Origin: Azospirillum fermentarium
GTDB taxonomy: Bacteria; Pseudomonadota; Alphaproteobacteria; Azospirillales; Azospirillaceae
NCBI RefSeq assembly: GCF_025961205.1
Contig: NZ_JAOQNH010000001.1
Span: forward strand, 2,442,001-2,506,000
Length of the DNA stretch: 64,000 nucleotides
Direction: 5' to 3'
Every line of letters begins with the position of its first letter. Within the stretch, counting starts at the first letter, position 1. Both the position numbers and the translations under genes were made by a program. Below, piece after piece: positions 8,986-19,051 of this stretch. The notes under the pieces are model-generated. The model searched no databases, had not been told where the DNA came from, and saw only the letters and a list, made by a program, of their open reading frames with translations.

Positions 8986-9620
8986 GACGCCGGCAGGTCC
9001 AGGCGGCGGGTGACGGCATCGAGAATGCGTGCCTGCACCGTCTCGATGGTTGCCGTGGCGTCGATGAGCGCACAGCGCCCCGGCTCGGCAGCGGCGATGG
9101 CGCGGAACCCGTCGCGCAGGCGGTGGTGAAAGGCCACGTCCATGCGCTCGTACCGGTCCTCGCCGCCATGGCGCACGGCGGCGCGGCGCAGCCCCGTTTC
9201 CGGCGCAATGTCGAGGATCAGGGTCAGGTCGGGGCGGAAATCGCCCAGCGCCACCCGCTGCACCTGGGCCACATACTCCGCCCCCAGCCCCAGCCCATAG
9301 CCCTGATAGGCCACGGTGCTGTCGAAGAAGCGGTCGCAGATGACCCACGTCCCGGCCTCCAGCGCCGGCCAGACGGTGCGTTCCAGATGGTCGCGGCGGG
9401 CGGCGGTGTGCAGCAGCACCTCCGTCACCGGCCCCCAGCGGCCCGTGTCGCCCGACACCAGCAGGGCGCGGATCTCCTCCGCCCCCTTGGAGCCGCCCGG
9501 CTCGCGCGTGACCACCACCTCCAGCCCGCAGGCCCGCAGCGCCTCGGCCAGCAGGCGGATCTGGGTGGATTTGCCCGCCCCCTCCCCGCCTTCCAGGGTG
9601 ATGAACCGTCCGCGGCTCAT
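8982..9620 (-). CDS. tmk: thymidylate kinase
   Basis: Phosphorylates dTMP to dTDP. The 212-residue product begins MSRGRFITLEGGEGAGKST with the P-loop at residues 11-18, then TREPGGSKGAEEIR (the TMP-binding DR/E-P-G element) and ICDRFFDSTVAYQGYG, which carries the D-R motif. The lid region LRRAAVRHGGEDRYERM follows. The ATG at 9620 is chosen over longer open frames because they run into dacA, whose stop is 5 bases upstream. It overlaps holB by ATGA. Confidence 0.97.
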   Translation of the reverse strand: MSRGRFITLEGGEGAGKSTQIRLLAEALRACGLEVVVTREPGGSKGAEEIRALLVSGDTGRWGPVTEVLLHTAARRDHLERTVWPALEAGTWVICDRFFDSTVAYQGYGLGLGAEYVAQVQRVALGDFRPDLTLILDIAPETGLRRAAVRHGGEDRYERMDVAFHHRLRDGFRAIAAAEPGRCALIDATATIETVQARILDAVTRRLDLPAS

Positions 9621-9625
9621 GGGTC

Positions 9626-10777
9626 TCACGCCCCGCTGCCGAGAACGAGGTACTTGGCCGCGGCAATCGCCCGGCCGAAGAAGCCCAGACGGCCCACGTC
9701 GGCCGCCGCCACCACCGGCACCTCGCGCGTCGGTGCGCCGGGGGCGGTGATGACCAGCTTGCCCACCGGCGTGCCCTTGGCGATGGGGGCGGCCACGGGG
9801 GCGTTGGTGACCAGCGCCACCTTCATGTTGGGGCGGTCGGTGCGGGCCATGGTCTGGTTCAGGTTTTCCGCCACGGTCACCGGCACGGTTTCCTGCTCGC
9901 CCAGCCACACGGGCACCTGTTCGATGGTGTCGCCGGCCTTGAACAGGGTGTAGGTGTTGAACTCGCGGAAGCCCCATTCGATCAGCCGGGCGGATTCGTC
10001 GGCACGGGCCTGCATGTTGGGCAGGCCGTTGACCACCAGCACCAGCCGCCGCCCGTCGCGGATGGCCGATCCGGTCAGGCCGTATCCCGCAATGTCGGTG
10101 TGGCCGGTCTTCATGCCGTCGGCGCCGATGTTGCGGTAGAGCAACGGGTTGCGGTTGCCCTGCTTGATCCCGTGATAGGTGAATTCCCGGACCGAGTAGT
10201 AATGATAATACTCGGGGAAGTCGGTGATCAGCCGCTTGGCCAGCGTGGACAGATCCCGCGCCGTCATCAGATGGTTGGGGTCGGGCCAGCCGGTGGCGTT
10301 CACGATGGTGCTGTTGGTCAGGCCCAGTTCCTTGGCCTTGGCGTTGGCCTGCTCGGCGAAGGCTTCCTCCGACCCCGCCAGACCCTCGGCCAGGACGATG
10401 CAGGCATCGTTGCCCGACTGCACGATCACGCCCTTGATGAGGTCATCGACCTTGATGGAGTTGTGAAGCTCCACGAACATCTTGGACCCCTGCATCCGCC
10501 ACGCGCGCTCGCTGACCGGCAGGGTGTGGTCCAGGGCCATGCGGCCCTTCTTGATGGCGTCGAACACCATGTACATCGTCATGATCTTGCTCATGGACGA
10601 CGGCGGCATCCGCTGGTCGGCGTTCTTCTCGAACAGCACGGTGTTGGTGCTGACGTCGATCAGGATGGCCTGCTTGGCGATGGTGTCGATGTTGGCAGCA
10701 CGCGCCGGCAGGATCGTGGCGGCGGCGGCCAGGGCGGCGGACAGCGCGGCGACGAAACGGACCCGGACAGCGGTCAT
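9626..10777 (-). CDS. dacA: D-alanyl-D-alanine carboxypeptidase (PBP5/6 family)
   Basis: Periplasmic penicillin-binding protein that trims the terminal D-Ala from peptidoglycan pentapeptides. The 383 residues start with a Sec signal peptide (to about ARA, residue 27). The serine-peptidase motifs are all visible: S61-M-S-K64 (SxxK), VQSGNDACI (SxN) and GMKTGHTDIAGY (KTG). A PBP5-type C-terminal beta domain follows (VPVWLGEQETVPVTV), and the tail GFFGRAIAAAKYLVLGSGA looks like a membrane-associating amphipathic helix. It is the first gene of the run to tmk-holB-metG-tatD, 68 bases after rlpA. Confidence 0.95.
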   Translation of the reverse strand: MTAVRVRFVAALSAALAAAATILPARAANIDTIAKQAILIDVSTNTVLFEKNADQRMPPSSMSKIMTMYMVFDAIKKGRMALDHTLPVSERAWRMQGSKMFVELHNSIKVDDLIKGVIVQSGNDACIVLAEGLAGSEEAFAEQANAKAKELGLTNSTIVNATGWPDPNHLMTARDLSTLAKRLITDFPEYYHYYSVREFTYHGIKQGNRNPLLYRNIGADGMKTGHTDIAGYGLTGSAIRDGRRLVLVVNGLPNMQARADESARLIEWGFREFNTYTLFKAGDTIEQVPVWLGEQETVPVTVAENLNQTMARTDRPNMKVALVTNAPVAAPIAKGTPVGKLVITAPGAPTREVPVVAAADVGRLGFFGRAIAAAKYLVLGSGA

Positions 10778-10845
10778 GGCGGCTTCCCTCTTGGCAACGA
10801 GTGTTTGCGGTTTCCCCCGGAACGCGGATCATCCCGGACGGGGTA

Positions 10846-11826
10846 TCAATCGACCACGATTTTGGCGTCGGTAAGGCCGGACTGGATCACCTGATTGAGA
10901 ACGGCGTCGGCGCGGTCCACATCGTCCAGCGGCCCCACCCGCACGCGGTAGAACTGGCGGCCGTTGACGGTGGCCTGACTGACGCTGGCATTGCCGATGA
11001 CGCCCAGCCGCCCGCTCAGCTTCTGCGCGTTCTCCGCGACGGAGAAGGCGCCGGCCTGCACATAGATTCGGTTCCTGCCCTTGACCGGGACCGAGGACAC
11101 CACGGGCGCCGGCATGAACCGCCCGTCGTCCTCCGTCTTGCCGGGCACGCGGGCGGTGACGGACGGCGGCAGTTCCGCCACGGTGATTCCCGACGGGCGC
11201 GATGCGGACGGGGCCGGGGGCGGCACCTCGCTCACCTGCACGGGCGGACGGGCGGCGGCGGCCTGGACCGGCGGGGCGGTGCCGCCGTCCACCTGTGCCG
11301 TCAGCACCGGCGGGGTTTCGCCGCGCCGCGCGGCCTCGGCCAGGGCCCGGCTTTCGTCGGCCAGGATCTGCACCCGCACCTTGGCCGTGCCGGCCCGGTC
11401 GTACCCCAGAAGCTGGGCGCCGCGCTGGGACATGTCGATGATGCGGTTGTTGGCGAACGGCCCGCGGTCGTTGACCCGCACCACGATGGACCGGCCGTTG
11501 TCCAGGTTGGTCACCCGCACCAGACTGGGCATGGGCAGCGTCCTGTGCGCCGCCGTCAGGTCCATCTGGTCATAAGTCTCGCCGTTGGCGGTCGTCTTGG
11601 CGTGGAACCCCGGCCCGTACCACGAGGCGATGCCCGTCTCGCTGTAGCTGTAGTCTTCGGCGGGATAGTACCAGACGCCCTTGATCTGATAGGGCTTGCC
11701 CACCTTGTAATAGCCGCCGGTGCGCGGGCCGGCGGGACCGCCGGGCGACCCGGCGCACCCGGCCAGGATCAGCGTGCCCAGCACCGCCGCCGCCATTGCC
11801 GTGAACCCGCCGCTGCGCACCATCAT
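10846..11826 (-). CDS. rlpA: septal ring lytic transglycosylase RlpA-like lipoprotein
   Basis: Outer-membrane lipoprotein that cleaves denuded (stem-peptide-free) glycan strands at the septum. The lipobox LAGC ends at C24. The double-psi beta barrel is clear: GIASWYGPGFHAKTTANGE, LPMPSLVRVTNLDNGRS and VRVNDRGPFANNRIIDMS, with the catalytic D-R-G element. A Pro/Ala-rich linker leads to a C-terminal SPOR domain (IYVQAGAFSVAENAQKL ... YRVRVGPLDDVDRADAVL) that would bind denuded septal glycan. Its position upstream of dacA makes a cell-wall cluster common in alphaproteobacteria. Confidence 0.95.
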   Translation of the reverse strand: MMVRSGGFTAMAAAVLGTLILAGCAGSPGGPAGPRTGGYYKVGKPYQIKGVWYYPAEDYSYSETGIASWYGPGFHAKTTANGETYDQMDLTAAHRTLPMPSLVRVTNLDNGRSIVVRVNDRGPFANNRIIDMSQRGAQLLGYDRAGTAKVRVQILADESRALAEAARRGETPPVLTAQVDGGTAPPVQAAAARPPVQVSEVPPPAPSASRPSGITVAELPPSVTARVPGKTEDDGRFMPAPVVSSVPVKGRNRIYVQAGAFSVAENAQKLSGRLGVIGNASVSQATVNGRQFYRVRVGPLDDVDRADAVLNQVIQSGLTDAKIVVD

Positions 11827-11856
11827 TCCTTCGCCCCGTCCGGCCCTGCCGCGCCC

Positions 11857-11878
11857 AAGCCGCGCACTCTAGCGGCTT
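11857..11878 (-). terminator. 7-bp hairpin downstream of ydcF-like gene
   Basis: AAGCCGC (11857-11863), 8-base loop, GCGGCTT (11872-11878), about 45 bases past the ydcF-like stop and before rlpA. There is no long T-run on either side, so it may be a weak terminator or an RNA-processing/stability hairpin. Confidence 0.45.
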
Positions 11879-11921
11879 TGCCCCGGCAGGCCAAGACGGG
11901 ACGATGCGCCCCCGCCGGGCA

Positions 11922-12716
11922 TCACGGTCCCGGAAACAGCCGGTCCGTCCGGCCCATCAGGAAATAGCCGGCCAGCCCCAGCCACTCCCGCATCATGTCC
12001 GACGTCAGGTTCAACCCGCTCAGCAGGTCGAACGACGGATACCACACCCCGTCGGCACGGGTGCGGAAATCCACCGGATAGGGGATCACCGGCCAGTCCT
12101 GGCGGCGGAAGATCCCCACCGACCGCGGCATGTGGACGGCCGACGTGATCAGGATCCACGGCGCCCCCGGCTGCGGATCGGCCAAGGGGCGGCTGAACAG
12201 GGCATTTTCCCAGGTGTTGCGGGACAGGTTCTCGACCATCACCCGGCCGGTGTCGAATCCCATCTGTTTCAGCACCGCCACAACCACATCCCCCTCCTTC
12301 TGGCCGCTGTCCCACACCAGCCCGGCGCCCCCGGTGGCGATCAGCGGCGCATCGGGGTAGCGGCGGGCCAGTTCCACGAAGGACAGGAGCCGTTCGGCGG
12401 CCCCGTTCAGGGCGGGATCGCCGCGGCTGGCGGCGATGGGCGGCTCCACCGCCCCGCCCAGCACGATGATGCCCCCCACCCGTTCGGGCAGGACGGCGGG
12501 ACGGGGGAAGCGGTCCTCCAGCGGGTGCCCCAGCCACGCCCCCACCGGCAGCAGGGCCAGCGCCGTGAAAACCGCGGCGGCGGTCCAGACCAGCCCCAGG
12601 CCCAGCCGGCGGCGGCGGGGCCGCAACGACAGGACCAGACCGCCCACCAGCATCCACAACAGGGCGTTGGCCGGCGCCAGCAGCCCCCAGGCCGCCTTGG
12701 TGAGGTAGAAATCCAT
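11922..12716 (-). CDS. YdcF/ElyC family (DUF218) envelope protein
   Basis: A 264-residue inner-membrane protein. Two hydrophobic segments lie near the N-terminus (around residues 8-28 and 34-54), followed by the DUF218 Rossmann-like domain: GGIIVLGGAVEP, PLIATGGAG, VMVENLSRNTWENA and ILITSAVHMPRSVGIF, with conserved E-x-x-S-x-x-T and H-M-P-R-S elements. Members such as ElyC and SanA affect envelope integrity and cell-wall precursor handling. The ATG at 12716 (MDFYLTK) has AAGGA about 8 bases upstream and places the first membrane helix at the start; an upstream in-frame ATG at 12857 adds an unlikely polar tail. Confidence 0.88.
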   Translation of the reverse strand: MDFYLTKAAWGLLAPANALLWMLVGGLVLSLRPRRRRLGLGLVWTAAAVFTALALLPVGAWLGHPLEDRFPRPAVLPERVGGIIVLGGAVEPPIAASRGDPALNGAAERLLSFVELARRYPDAPLIATGGAGLVWDSGQKEGDVVVAVLKQMGFDTGRVMVENLSRNTWENALFSRPLADPQPGAPWILITSAVHMPRSVGIFRRQDWPVIPYPVDFRTRADGVWYPSFDLLSGLNLTSDMMREWLGLAGYFLMGRTDRLFPGP

Positions 12717-12846
12717 GGATCCATCCTTTGAATGGGAAGGATGCGATGACGAAGGATTCGCCCCCTCCTGGATGACGGGATCATCGGGGCCTGTCCAGCG
12801 GTAACCGGACGCGCGATCCCCCGCCTCCGCGGCAAGTTTCTTCAAA

Positions 12847-12868
12847 CTGTCACGCAACCGTCACGCAA
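12847..12868. promoter_or_regulatory. PHO-box-like 11-bp direct repeat
   Basis: CTGTCACGCAA (12847-12857) followed directly by CCGTCACGCAA (12858-12868). The 11-bp period and the CTGTCA-N4-CTGTCA-like form match sites of PhoB/OmpR-family response regulators. It lies between the divergent ydcF-like gene (start 12716) and the first chemoreceptor gene (start 12949), 81 bases before the latter. Confidence 0.4.
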
Positions 12869-12948
12869 GTTACCGGGATCGCGCGCATTGATGGCCCCGG
12901 TTGCATGTCTGGTTTCGTTCCATGGTTTTCACCAGTTCCGGGGGGGCA

Positions 12949-14907
12949 ATGCTGTCGAAGGTATCCATCGGAACGCGCATCGGGCTGCTGGTCGCCGGTG
13001 CGCTGGTCACGCTCGGCCTGCTGGGGGGAACCGTGTCGGTGGGGGCGCTGCGCGTGTTCCAGGCCACCGACGAGCTGAACCAGTTCCGCAGCATCGACGA
13101 ACGGATCGCCGGGATCGAACGGCGGGCCAGCCGGCTGCGGTTCCAGGCCCTGCGCTTCATCACCGAACGGGACCAGACCGCGGCCCGCACCTTCGCCACC
13201 AACACCGAGGAAATCGCCGCCCTGCTGGCCGAGGTGCGCGGCAAGGCCGGTTCCCTGGTTCCGGCGGACGACATCGACAACCTGTCCCACGGGGTGTCCA
13301 CCCTGTCGGAACGGTTCAAGGCGGTGGTGGAGCAGGCATCCACCCTGGGCCTGACCGACGAGACGGGCCTGCGCGGCCAGTTGCGCGCGTCGGCCCGCGC
13401 CATCGAGGACGAGCTGAAGCAGTGGCCCAACGCCGACAAGCTGACCGCGCGCATGGAAGCGATGCGGAAGATGGAAAAGGACTTCATCATCTACAACGAT
13501 GAGGAGCTTCTGTCCGGCCACCGCAAGGCGTTCAGCGAGTTCACCTTCTTCCTCAGCGACTCCGGCCTCGACCCCGCAACCGCGGCGCGGATCGAGAAAC
13601 AGGCCCGCACCTACCGCAAGGATCTGCTGGCCTTCGTGGACGCCACCAAGGAATTCCGCGCCGGGGTCGCCCGCTTCAACGAGGCGTTCCAGAGCCTGGG
13701 GCCGCGGTTCGAAGCGCTGCTGGACATGGCCGGCGAAGGCATGGCGCGGGCGGTGGACACCCAGAACCGGGTCGGCAACGACGTGATCCGCACGGCCACG
13801 GTAACGGGATCGCTGTTGCTGCTGGGGTTCCTGCTCATCAGCCTGTACGTCGCCCGCTCCATCACCCGGCCGCTGGCCAGCATCGAAGGGGTGATGGAAC
13901 GGCTGGCCGCGGGCGACCGCTCGGCCAGCATCCCCGGCATCGAACGGCGCGACGAGATCGGCGCCATGGCCCGCGCGCTTCAGGTGTTCAAGGAAGGTCT
14001 GCAGCGCAACCACGATCTTGAGATCGAAGCGCGGGAAACCGAACGGCGCGCCACCGCCGAACGGCGCCAGGCGCTGCACACCGTCGCCCACGATTTCGAC
14101 GGCGCCTTCGGCAAGGTGCTGAACACCGTGGGCAGCGCCTCGGAACAGATCCGCACCGGTGCCCACATCCTGCGCGACACCGCGGAAAAGATGCGGATGC
14201 AGGCGCTGGACACCGCCGACAAGGCCGAGCAGACCTCCGAAGTGGTCGGGATCGTCAGCACCGTGTCCCGCACCCTGACCGACTCCATCGGCGAGATCGG
14301 GGTGCGCGTCTCCACCAGCACCACCGCGGTGCAGCGGGCCGTGGGGCATGCGCGCGACAGCGACGCCGCCGTGCGCGCCCTGTCGGAAAGCTCCCAGCGG
14401 ATCGGCGAGATCGTCGGGCTGATCAACACCATCGCCGGCCAGACCAACCTTCTGGCGCTGAACGCCACCATCGAGGCGGCGCGGGCGGGCGAAACCGGCA
14501 AGGGCTTCGCCGTCGTGGCCAGCGAGGTCAAGACCCTGGCCAACCAGACCGCCAAGGCGACCGAGGACATCGCCGGCCAGGTGGCCGCCATCCAGACCGC
14601 CACCACCGACGTCGTGACGGCGATCGAGGCCATCCGCACCACCATCGAAGAGGTGGAGAGCCTGTCGTCGGAGGTCTCCACCGCCGTCACCCGCCAGCTT
14701 GCCCAGACGCAGGAGATCGTCCACGCGGTGGACCGGGCCACCAACACCTCCCACGAGGTGTCGGAAAGCGTGAGCACCATGGCCATGACCGCGGCGGAAA
14801 CCGGCAAATCGGCCATCGAAATGATCTATTCCGCCAGCCAGCTTGCCGAGGAGTGCCGGCAACTGGAAAACGACGCCAACCGCTTCGTCGCCTCCATCCG
14901 CGAGTAA
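12949..14907 (+). CDS. methyl-accepting chemotaxis protein with large periplasmic helical sensor
   Basis: A 652-residue transmembrane chemoreceptor. TM1 is at about residues 10-32 and TM2 at about 280-303, enclosing a roughly 250-residue helical periplasmic sensor domain of unassigned ligand. A HAMP domain follows ([20 protein letters not shown], from 303), then the signalling helices with the CheA/CheW-contact hairpin tip [17 protein letters not shown] near residue 497. No C-terminal CheR-tethering pentapeptide is present. The ATG at 12949 gives the conventional short cytoplasmic N-terminus ([14 protein letters not shown]); the open frame from 12901 adds 16 unlikely residues. It is convergent with the sensor-kinase gene. 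Confidence 0.93.
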   Translation: MLSKVSIGTRIGLLVAGALVTLGLLGGTVSVGALRVFQATDELNQFRSIDERIAGIERRASRLRFQALRFITERDQTAARTFATNTEEIAALLAEVRGKAGSLVPADDIDNLSHGVSTLSERFKAVVEQASTLGLTDETGLRGQLRASARAIEDELKQWPNADKLTARMEAMRKMEKDFIIYNDEELLSGHRKAFSEFTFFLSDSGLDPATAARIEKQARTYRKDLLAFVDATKEFRAGVARFNEAFQSLGPRFEALLDMAGEGMARAVDTQNRVGNDVIRTATVTGSLLLLGFLLISLYVARSITRPLASIEGVMERLAAGDRSASIPGIERRDEIGAMARALQVFKEGLQRNHDLEIEARETERRATAERRQALHTVAHDFDGAFGKVLNTVGSASEQIRTGAHILRDTAEKMRMQALDTADKAEQTSEVVGIVSTVSRTLTDSIGEIGVRVSTSTTAVQRAVGHARDSDAAVRALSESSQRIGEIVGLINTIAGQTNLLALNATIEAARAGETGKGFAVVASEVKTLANQTAKATEDIAGQVAAIQTATTDVVTAIEAIRTTIEEVESLSSEVSTAVTRQLAQTQEIVHAVDRATNTSHEVSESVSTMAMTAAETGKSAIEMIYSASQLAEECRQLENDANRFVASIRE

Positions 14908-14940
14908 GGCGTCACGTGAAAGGCACCACCGGGCGTGCCG

Positions 14941-17025
14941 TCACACGCCCGGACCGCCGGGCGGCAGATGGACCCGCACCGTGGTGCCCGCCCCTTCCCG
15001 GCTTTCCAGCTCCAGCCGGCCGCCGTGGCGTTCGGTGAAGGCGCGGGCCAGCGGCAGGCCCAGCCCGGTTCCCCCCGCCCGGCGGGCCAGACGGTTGTCG
15101 GCCTGTCCGAACGGTTCCAGTGCCACGGCCAGATCGGCGGTGCTCATGCCGATGCCGGTGTCGGCCACCGTGATCACCACGCCACCCGTCGCCGGGTCGG
15201 GCCCCACGCTCAAATGAACCTCTCCGGGCGCGGGGGTGAACTTCACCGCGTTCGACAGCAGGTTCAGAACGATCTGCTTCACCCGCACCGGGTCGGCGTG
15301 AATGACCGGGGTGGCGCCGTCACAGGCGAACGACACCTCAACCCCTCCCTCTCCGGTCTGGTCGCGGACCAGAACGCAGCACCCCTCCACCGCATCGCAC
15401 ACGTTCAGCGGCTCGGGATTGATGGCGAACTTGCCGGCTTCGATCTTGGCGATGTCCAGGATGTCGTTGATGACGGCCAGCAGATGCTCGCCCGACGTGA
15501 CGATGACGCCGGCGTATTCCTGATACTTGGGCAGCCCCAGCGGCCCCAGCATCTCCGCTTCCATCATCGACGAGAAACCGATGATGGCGTTGAGCGGGGT
15601 GCGCAGCTCGTGGCTCATGTTGGCGAGGAAGTCGGATTTGCTGCGGCTGGCGGATTCCGCCATCTCCTTGGCCCGCAGCAGGGCGGCCTCGGCCCGTTCC
15701 CGTTCCTTGATCTCGGCGATCAGCGCCTGCGTCCGCTCCGCCACCCGGACCTCCAGCGCGTCGTTCATTCCCCGCAGCGCCAGCTCGGCGGACCGGCGGC
15801 GGGTGATGTCCTGGCCGGCGCAGATGATGGCCGGGGGACCGTCGCCGCCGGGGGCCGGCAGGGCGGTCATGTTCCACAGAACCGCCCGCTCCTCCCCTTG
15901 GGCTGTCCGCCACACCAGTTCGGCGTTGCGGATGGTCTGCCCCGACAGGGCCACGGCCATCACCTGGGCGAACGCCCCGTCGGCGGGGATCAGATCCTGC
16001 CAGGCGCAGCCCGGACGCCAGGTCTCGCCCTCCTTTTCCGGCATCAGGGCGCGCACCGCCTCCCGGTTGGCTTCCTGGACACAGCCGTCGGGGCCGATCA
16101 CCAGAATGATGGTGCCGGCGGCCTGGATCAGCGACCGGAACCGCGCCTCGCTGGCCGCGAGCGCGGTTTCGCGCCGCTTGATCTCCGTCACGTCGGCGAT
16201 GGACCCCACCATGCGGTACGCCATGCCGTCCGCCCGCCGCAGCGCCAGCCCGCGGGCCAGCACCCAACGGTAGCTGCCCGCCGGGCCGGCCACGCGGTAG
16301 GTGTCCTCGAAATGGGGGGTCAGGCCCTTCAGGTGCTCGGTGACACGGGCCTCGTAATGGGCGCGGTCGTCGGGATGGACCAGCTTCAGCCACTCATGGG
16401 TCGTGGTGCGCACCGTATCGCGGTCGAACCCGATGATGGAAAGCAGGCGGGCCGACAGGTAGAGATCCTTGGTGATGGGGTTCCAATCCCACAGCCCGTC
16501 GTTGGCCCCGTGCATGGCCAGGTTGAGAAGCTCTTCCCGGTCCAGCAGAGCGGCCTGGGCGCGGGACCGCTCGGTTTCGTCCAGCCCCAGCAGGAACGCC
16601 CCCAGTATTCCCCCCGCCCCGTCGCGGTGCGGCACGAAGGACAGAGCCAGACGCCGCGGGGTATCGGCGCATTCCACGTCGGTTTCGAACGACAGCGCCT
16701 CCCCCTTCAGCGCGGCGGCCATGCCCTCCGCCACCTGGGTCAGGGCCGGGATGCCCTCGATCCCGGCGTCCAGCGGCAGGGCACCGAACCATTCCTGCCA
16801 GATGCGGTTGGCGTAGCGGCACCGGCGCTCCCCGTCGAAATAGGCGACGAGGGCGGGAATGGAATCGGCGATCAGCCGGATGCGCCCCTCGCTGGCCCGC
16901 GCCAGCGCCAGCGCCGAGCGCATCTGAAGCCGTTCGGCCTCCAATTCATGGACGCGAGCCTCAAGCCGGCGAATGCGGTCGCCCGCCGGCTCGAACGGGA
17001 TCTCGTCCATATGGGTCGTTGCCAC
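14941..17025 (-). CDS. three-PAS sensor histidine kinase (soluble)
   Basis: A 694-residue kinase without membrane segments. An N-terminal coiled coil (RRLEARVHELEAERLQM) is followed by three PAS domains (roughly residues 48-165, 170-300 and 305-425; the second ends WVLARGLALRRADGMAYRMVG, a PAS/PAC feature). A second coiled coil leads into HisKA with the phospho-acceptor in SHELRTPLNAIIGFS (H at about residue 472) and HATPase_c with N box QIVLNLLSNAVKFTP, G1 DTGIGM and G2 GGTGLGLPLA. No response regulator gene is adjacent, so the partner is unknown. It lies between two chemoreceptor genes, which suggests, without proving, a link to motility or taxis. Confidence 0.93.
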   Translation of the reverse strand: MATTHMDEIPFEPAGDRIRRLEARVHELEAERLQMRSALALARASEGRIRLIADSIPALVAYFDGERRCRYANRIWQEWFGALPLDAGIEGIPALTQVAEGMAAALKGEALSFETDVECADTPRRLALSFVPHRDGAGGILGAFLLGLDETERSRAQAALLDREELLNLAMHGANDGLWDWNPITKDLYLSARLLSIIGFDRDTVRTTTHEWLKLVHPDDRAHYEARVTEHLKGLTPHFEDTYRVAGPAGSYRWVLARGLALRRADGMAYRMVGSIADVTEIKRRETALAASEARFRSLIQAAGTIILVIGPDGCVQEANREAVRALMPEKEGETWRPGCAWQDLIPADGAFAQVMAVALSGQTIRNAELVWRTAQGEERAVLWNMTALPAPGGDGPPAIICAGQDITRRRSAELALRGMNDALEVRVAERTQALIAEIKERERAEAALLRAKEMAESASRSKSDFLANMSHELRTPLNAIIGFSSMMEAEMLGPLGLPKYQEYAGVIVTSGEHLLAVINDILDIAKIEAGKFAINPEPLNVCDAVEGCCVLVRDQTGEGGVEVSFACDGATPVIHADPVRVKQIVLNLLSNAVKFTPAPGEVHLSVGPDPATGGVVITVADTGIGMSTADLAVALEPFGQADNRLARRAGGTGLGLPLARAFTERHGGRLELESREGAGTTVRVHLPPGGPGV

Positions 17026-17245
17026 CGGCTGCGTGATCCTTTGGAAAGAAGGTGTGCTTTACCGCGGCGCACAATCCGAATCGAAACCTATCGAATTATG
17101 AACAGCGCGTCGAAAAGACGCAAGAGCCGCAAGGCAGTAGATCTCCCGCTTTTGGCTTTATACATTTTTAAGACAATTCTCGTTCCATACGACAATGCAG
17201 AGAATTTGACAGATCAGATGCGTCGAATCTCCCGGAGGACAGTGC

Positions 17246-18928
17246 GTGTTGAAATATTTGAAAATCGGTTCGAAAATATATCTTCTGGTGGGGCTTCTGT
17301 CCGCTGTTGCCCTGCTGACCGCCGTTCTGGGCGTTCTGGCGACCCGTGACCTCAGCGAACGCACCGCGCTTCTGGAAAATGCCGCCGCCCGCGAAGCGCT
17401 GGGCGAGCGGGTGAACGGTCTGATCATGGCCGTGGTGATGGACTCCCGCGGGGTCTACATGGCCCGCGACGCCGCCGAGGTGGAAAAGTTCGGCAAGCCG
17501 CTGCTGGCCAACCTGACGCTTCTGGACGAGCGGATGGCCGAATGGCTGCGCCTGGCCCCGGCCGGCGACCGCGCGGCGGTGGAACGGGCGCGCGCCAGCG
17601 TCACGGAGTTCATCCGCTTCCGGGCCGAGCTGGTCCGCATCGGGCGGGAGAAGGGCGCGGCGGAGGCACGGCCCTTCGGCGACAACGACGCCAACCGCAA
17701 CGCGCGTCAGGCGCTGAACCGTGATCTCGAAGCGCTGGTGGCCGCCACCGGCGCTGCGGGCGACCGTGTGCGGGCGGAAATGGCCGTGGCCCAGAACACC
17801 TGGATGACCGTGATGGTGGGGGTGCTGGCCGCCGGCATCGGGCTGGGAGCGGTGCTGTCGATCCTGATCGCGCGGGGACAGATTTCCCGCCCCGTCGCCG
17901 CCATGACCCGTGCCATGAACGACCTTGCCGCCGGCAACACCGCCGTCACCCTGCCCCCGGCCAACGGCTCGGACGAGCTGGCCGACATGGCCCGCGCGCT
18001 GGTGGTGTTCCGCGACGCGCTGAGCCGCGTCACGGCCATGGCCGACCAGGAACGGCAGAGCATCGCCCAACAGGCCGAGCGTCAGACCCGGCTGGAGCGG
18101 ATGACCCAGGACTTCGCCACCACCATCGACGGCATGGTCCGCGCCCTGACCGACGAGGCCGGGCTGATCCGCACCAACGCCCAGACCCTGAACGCCTGTG
18201 CCGGCGACGTGCGCGGCCGGGCCGACGCGGTGTCCGCCGCCGCCGGGGAAGCCCGCGGCAATGTGGAAAGCGTGGCCGCCGCCACCGAACAGCTCACCCT
18301 GTCGATCCAGGAAATCCGCCGACGCATGGACCGCGCCAGCAGCATCGTCGGCGACGCCGAACAGCAGGCGCAGAGCACCAACACCGTGATGCAGAGCCTG
18401 AACGCCGCCGCCGGACGCATCGGCGAGGTGGTGCATCTGATCACCGAAATCGCCAGTCAGACCAACCTTCTGGCGCTGAACGCCACCATCGAGGCGGCCC
18501 GCGCGGGCGAAGCCGGCAAGGGCTTCGCCGTGGTGGCGAGCGAAGTGAAGCAGCTTGCCAACCAGACCGCCCGCGCGACCGAGGAGATCTCCACCCAGAT
18601 CGGCGCGATCCAGCAGGAAACCGGGCGCGCGGTGGACGCCATCGGCGGCATCGTCACCATCATCGGCCAGATCAACCAGATCAGCGCCGAGGTGGCGGCG
18701 TCGGTCGGGGAACAGAGCAGTGCCACCAACGACATCGCCCGCAACGTGCAACAGGCGGCGGGGGCGACCCAAACCGTGTCGCACACCATCTCCGGCGTGT
18801 CCGACACGGCGGAACGCACCGGCAGCGCCGCCGCCGACATGCTGCGCGCCGCCGAGGATCTGGCCCGGCACGCCAGCAGCCTGGGTTCCAACGTGGACAG
18901 CTTCGCCAGCCGTCTGCGCCAGGGCTGA
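17246..18928 (+). CDS. methyl-accepting chemotaxis protein
   Basis: A 560-residue chemoreceptor: TM1 at about residues 12-32, a 150-residue helical periplasmic domain containing [21 protein letters not shown] (a motif of four-helix-bundle-type sensors in Rhodospirillales receptors; ligand unknown), TM2 at about 184-207, HAMP, and the signalling hairpin [17 protein letters not shown] near 403-420. The start is the GTG at 17246 with GGAGG (17234-17238) upstream; the next codon TTG could serve instead. The 220 bases before it (17026-17245) are unusually AT-rich and divergent to the sensor kinase gene, so they probably carry both promoters. Confidence 0.93.
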   Translation: MLKYLKIGSKIYLLVGLLSAVALLTAVLGVLATRDLSERTALLENAAAREALGERVNGLIMAVVMDSRGVYMARDAAEVEKFGKPLLANLTLLDERMAEWLRLAPAGDRAAVERARASVTEFIRFRAELVRIGREKGAAEARPFGDNDANRNARQALNRDLEALVAATGAAGDRVRAEMAVAQNTWMTVMVGVLAAGIGLGAVLSILIARGQISRPVAAMTRAMNDLAAGNTAVTLPPANGSDELADMARALVVFRDALSRVTAMADQERQSIAQQAERQTRLERMTQDFATTIDGMVRALTDEAGLIRTNAQTLNACAGDVRGRADAVSAAAGEARGNVESVAAATEQLTLSIQEIRRRMDRASSIVGDAEQQAQSTNTVMQSLNAAAGRIGEVVHLITEIASQTNLLALNATIEAARAGEAGKGFAVVASEVKQLANQTARATEEISTQIGAIQQETGRAVDAIGGIVTIIGQINQISAEVAASVGEQSSATNDIARNVQQAAGATQTVSHTISGVSDTAERTGSAAADMLRAAEDLARHASSLGSNVDSFASRLRQG

Positions 18929-18951
18929 CCGGATCCGCTGGACGACACCAA

Positions 18952-18982
18952 GCGGCACCCGGCCGTCATGGCCCGGTGCCGC
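18952..18982. terminator. 13-bp hairpin after chemoreceptor gene
   Basis: GCGGCACCCGGCC (18952-18964), loop GTCAT, GGCCCGGTGCCGC (18970-18982); 12 of 13 positions pair. It lies 24 bases after the chemoreceptor stop and before the convergent nlpD end. No T-run follows, so termination is inferred from position and stem strength only. Confidence 0.55.
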
Positions 18983-19000
18983 CCATGACGTCAGGACCGG

Positions 19001-19051
19001 GCTTCAGCCCCGCCCAGCTTCAGCCCCGCCCAGGCGCTTCAATACCGCCCA
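19001..19051. repeat. 16-bp tandem repeat copying the nlpD 3' end
   Basis: GCTTCAGCCCCGCCCA occurs twice in direct tandem (19001-19016, 19017-19032). A third copy, GCTTCAATACCGCCCA (19036-19051, 13 of 16 identical), overlaps the last codons and stop of nlpD. The two outer copies look like duplications of the gene's 3' end. Confidence 0.7.

Noticed and set aside
12850..14862. 670-codon open frame antisense to the first chemoreceptor
   Set aside because: G/H/D-rich translation typical of the opposite strand; no motif.
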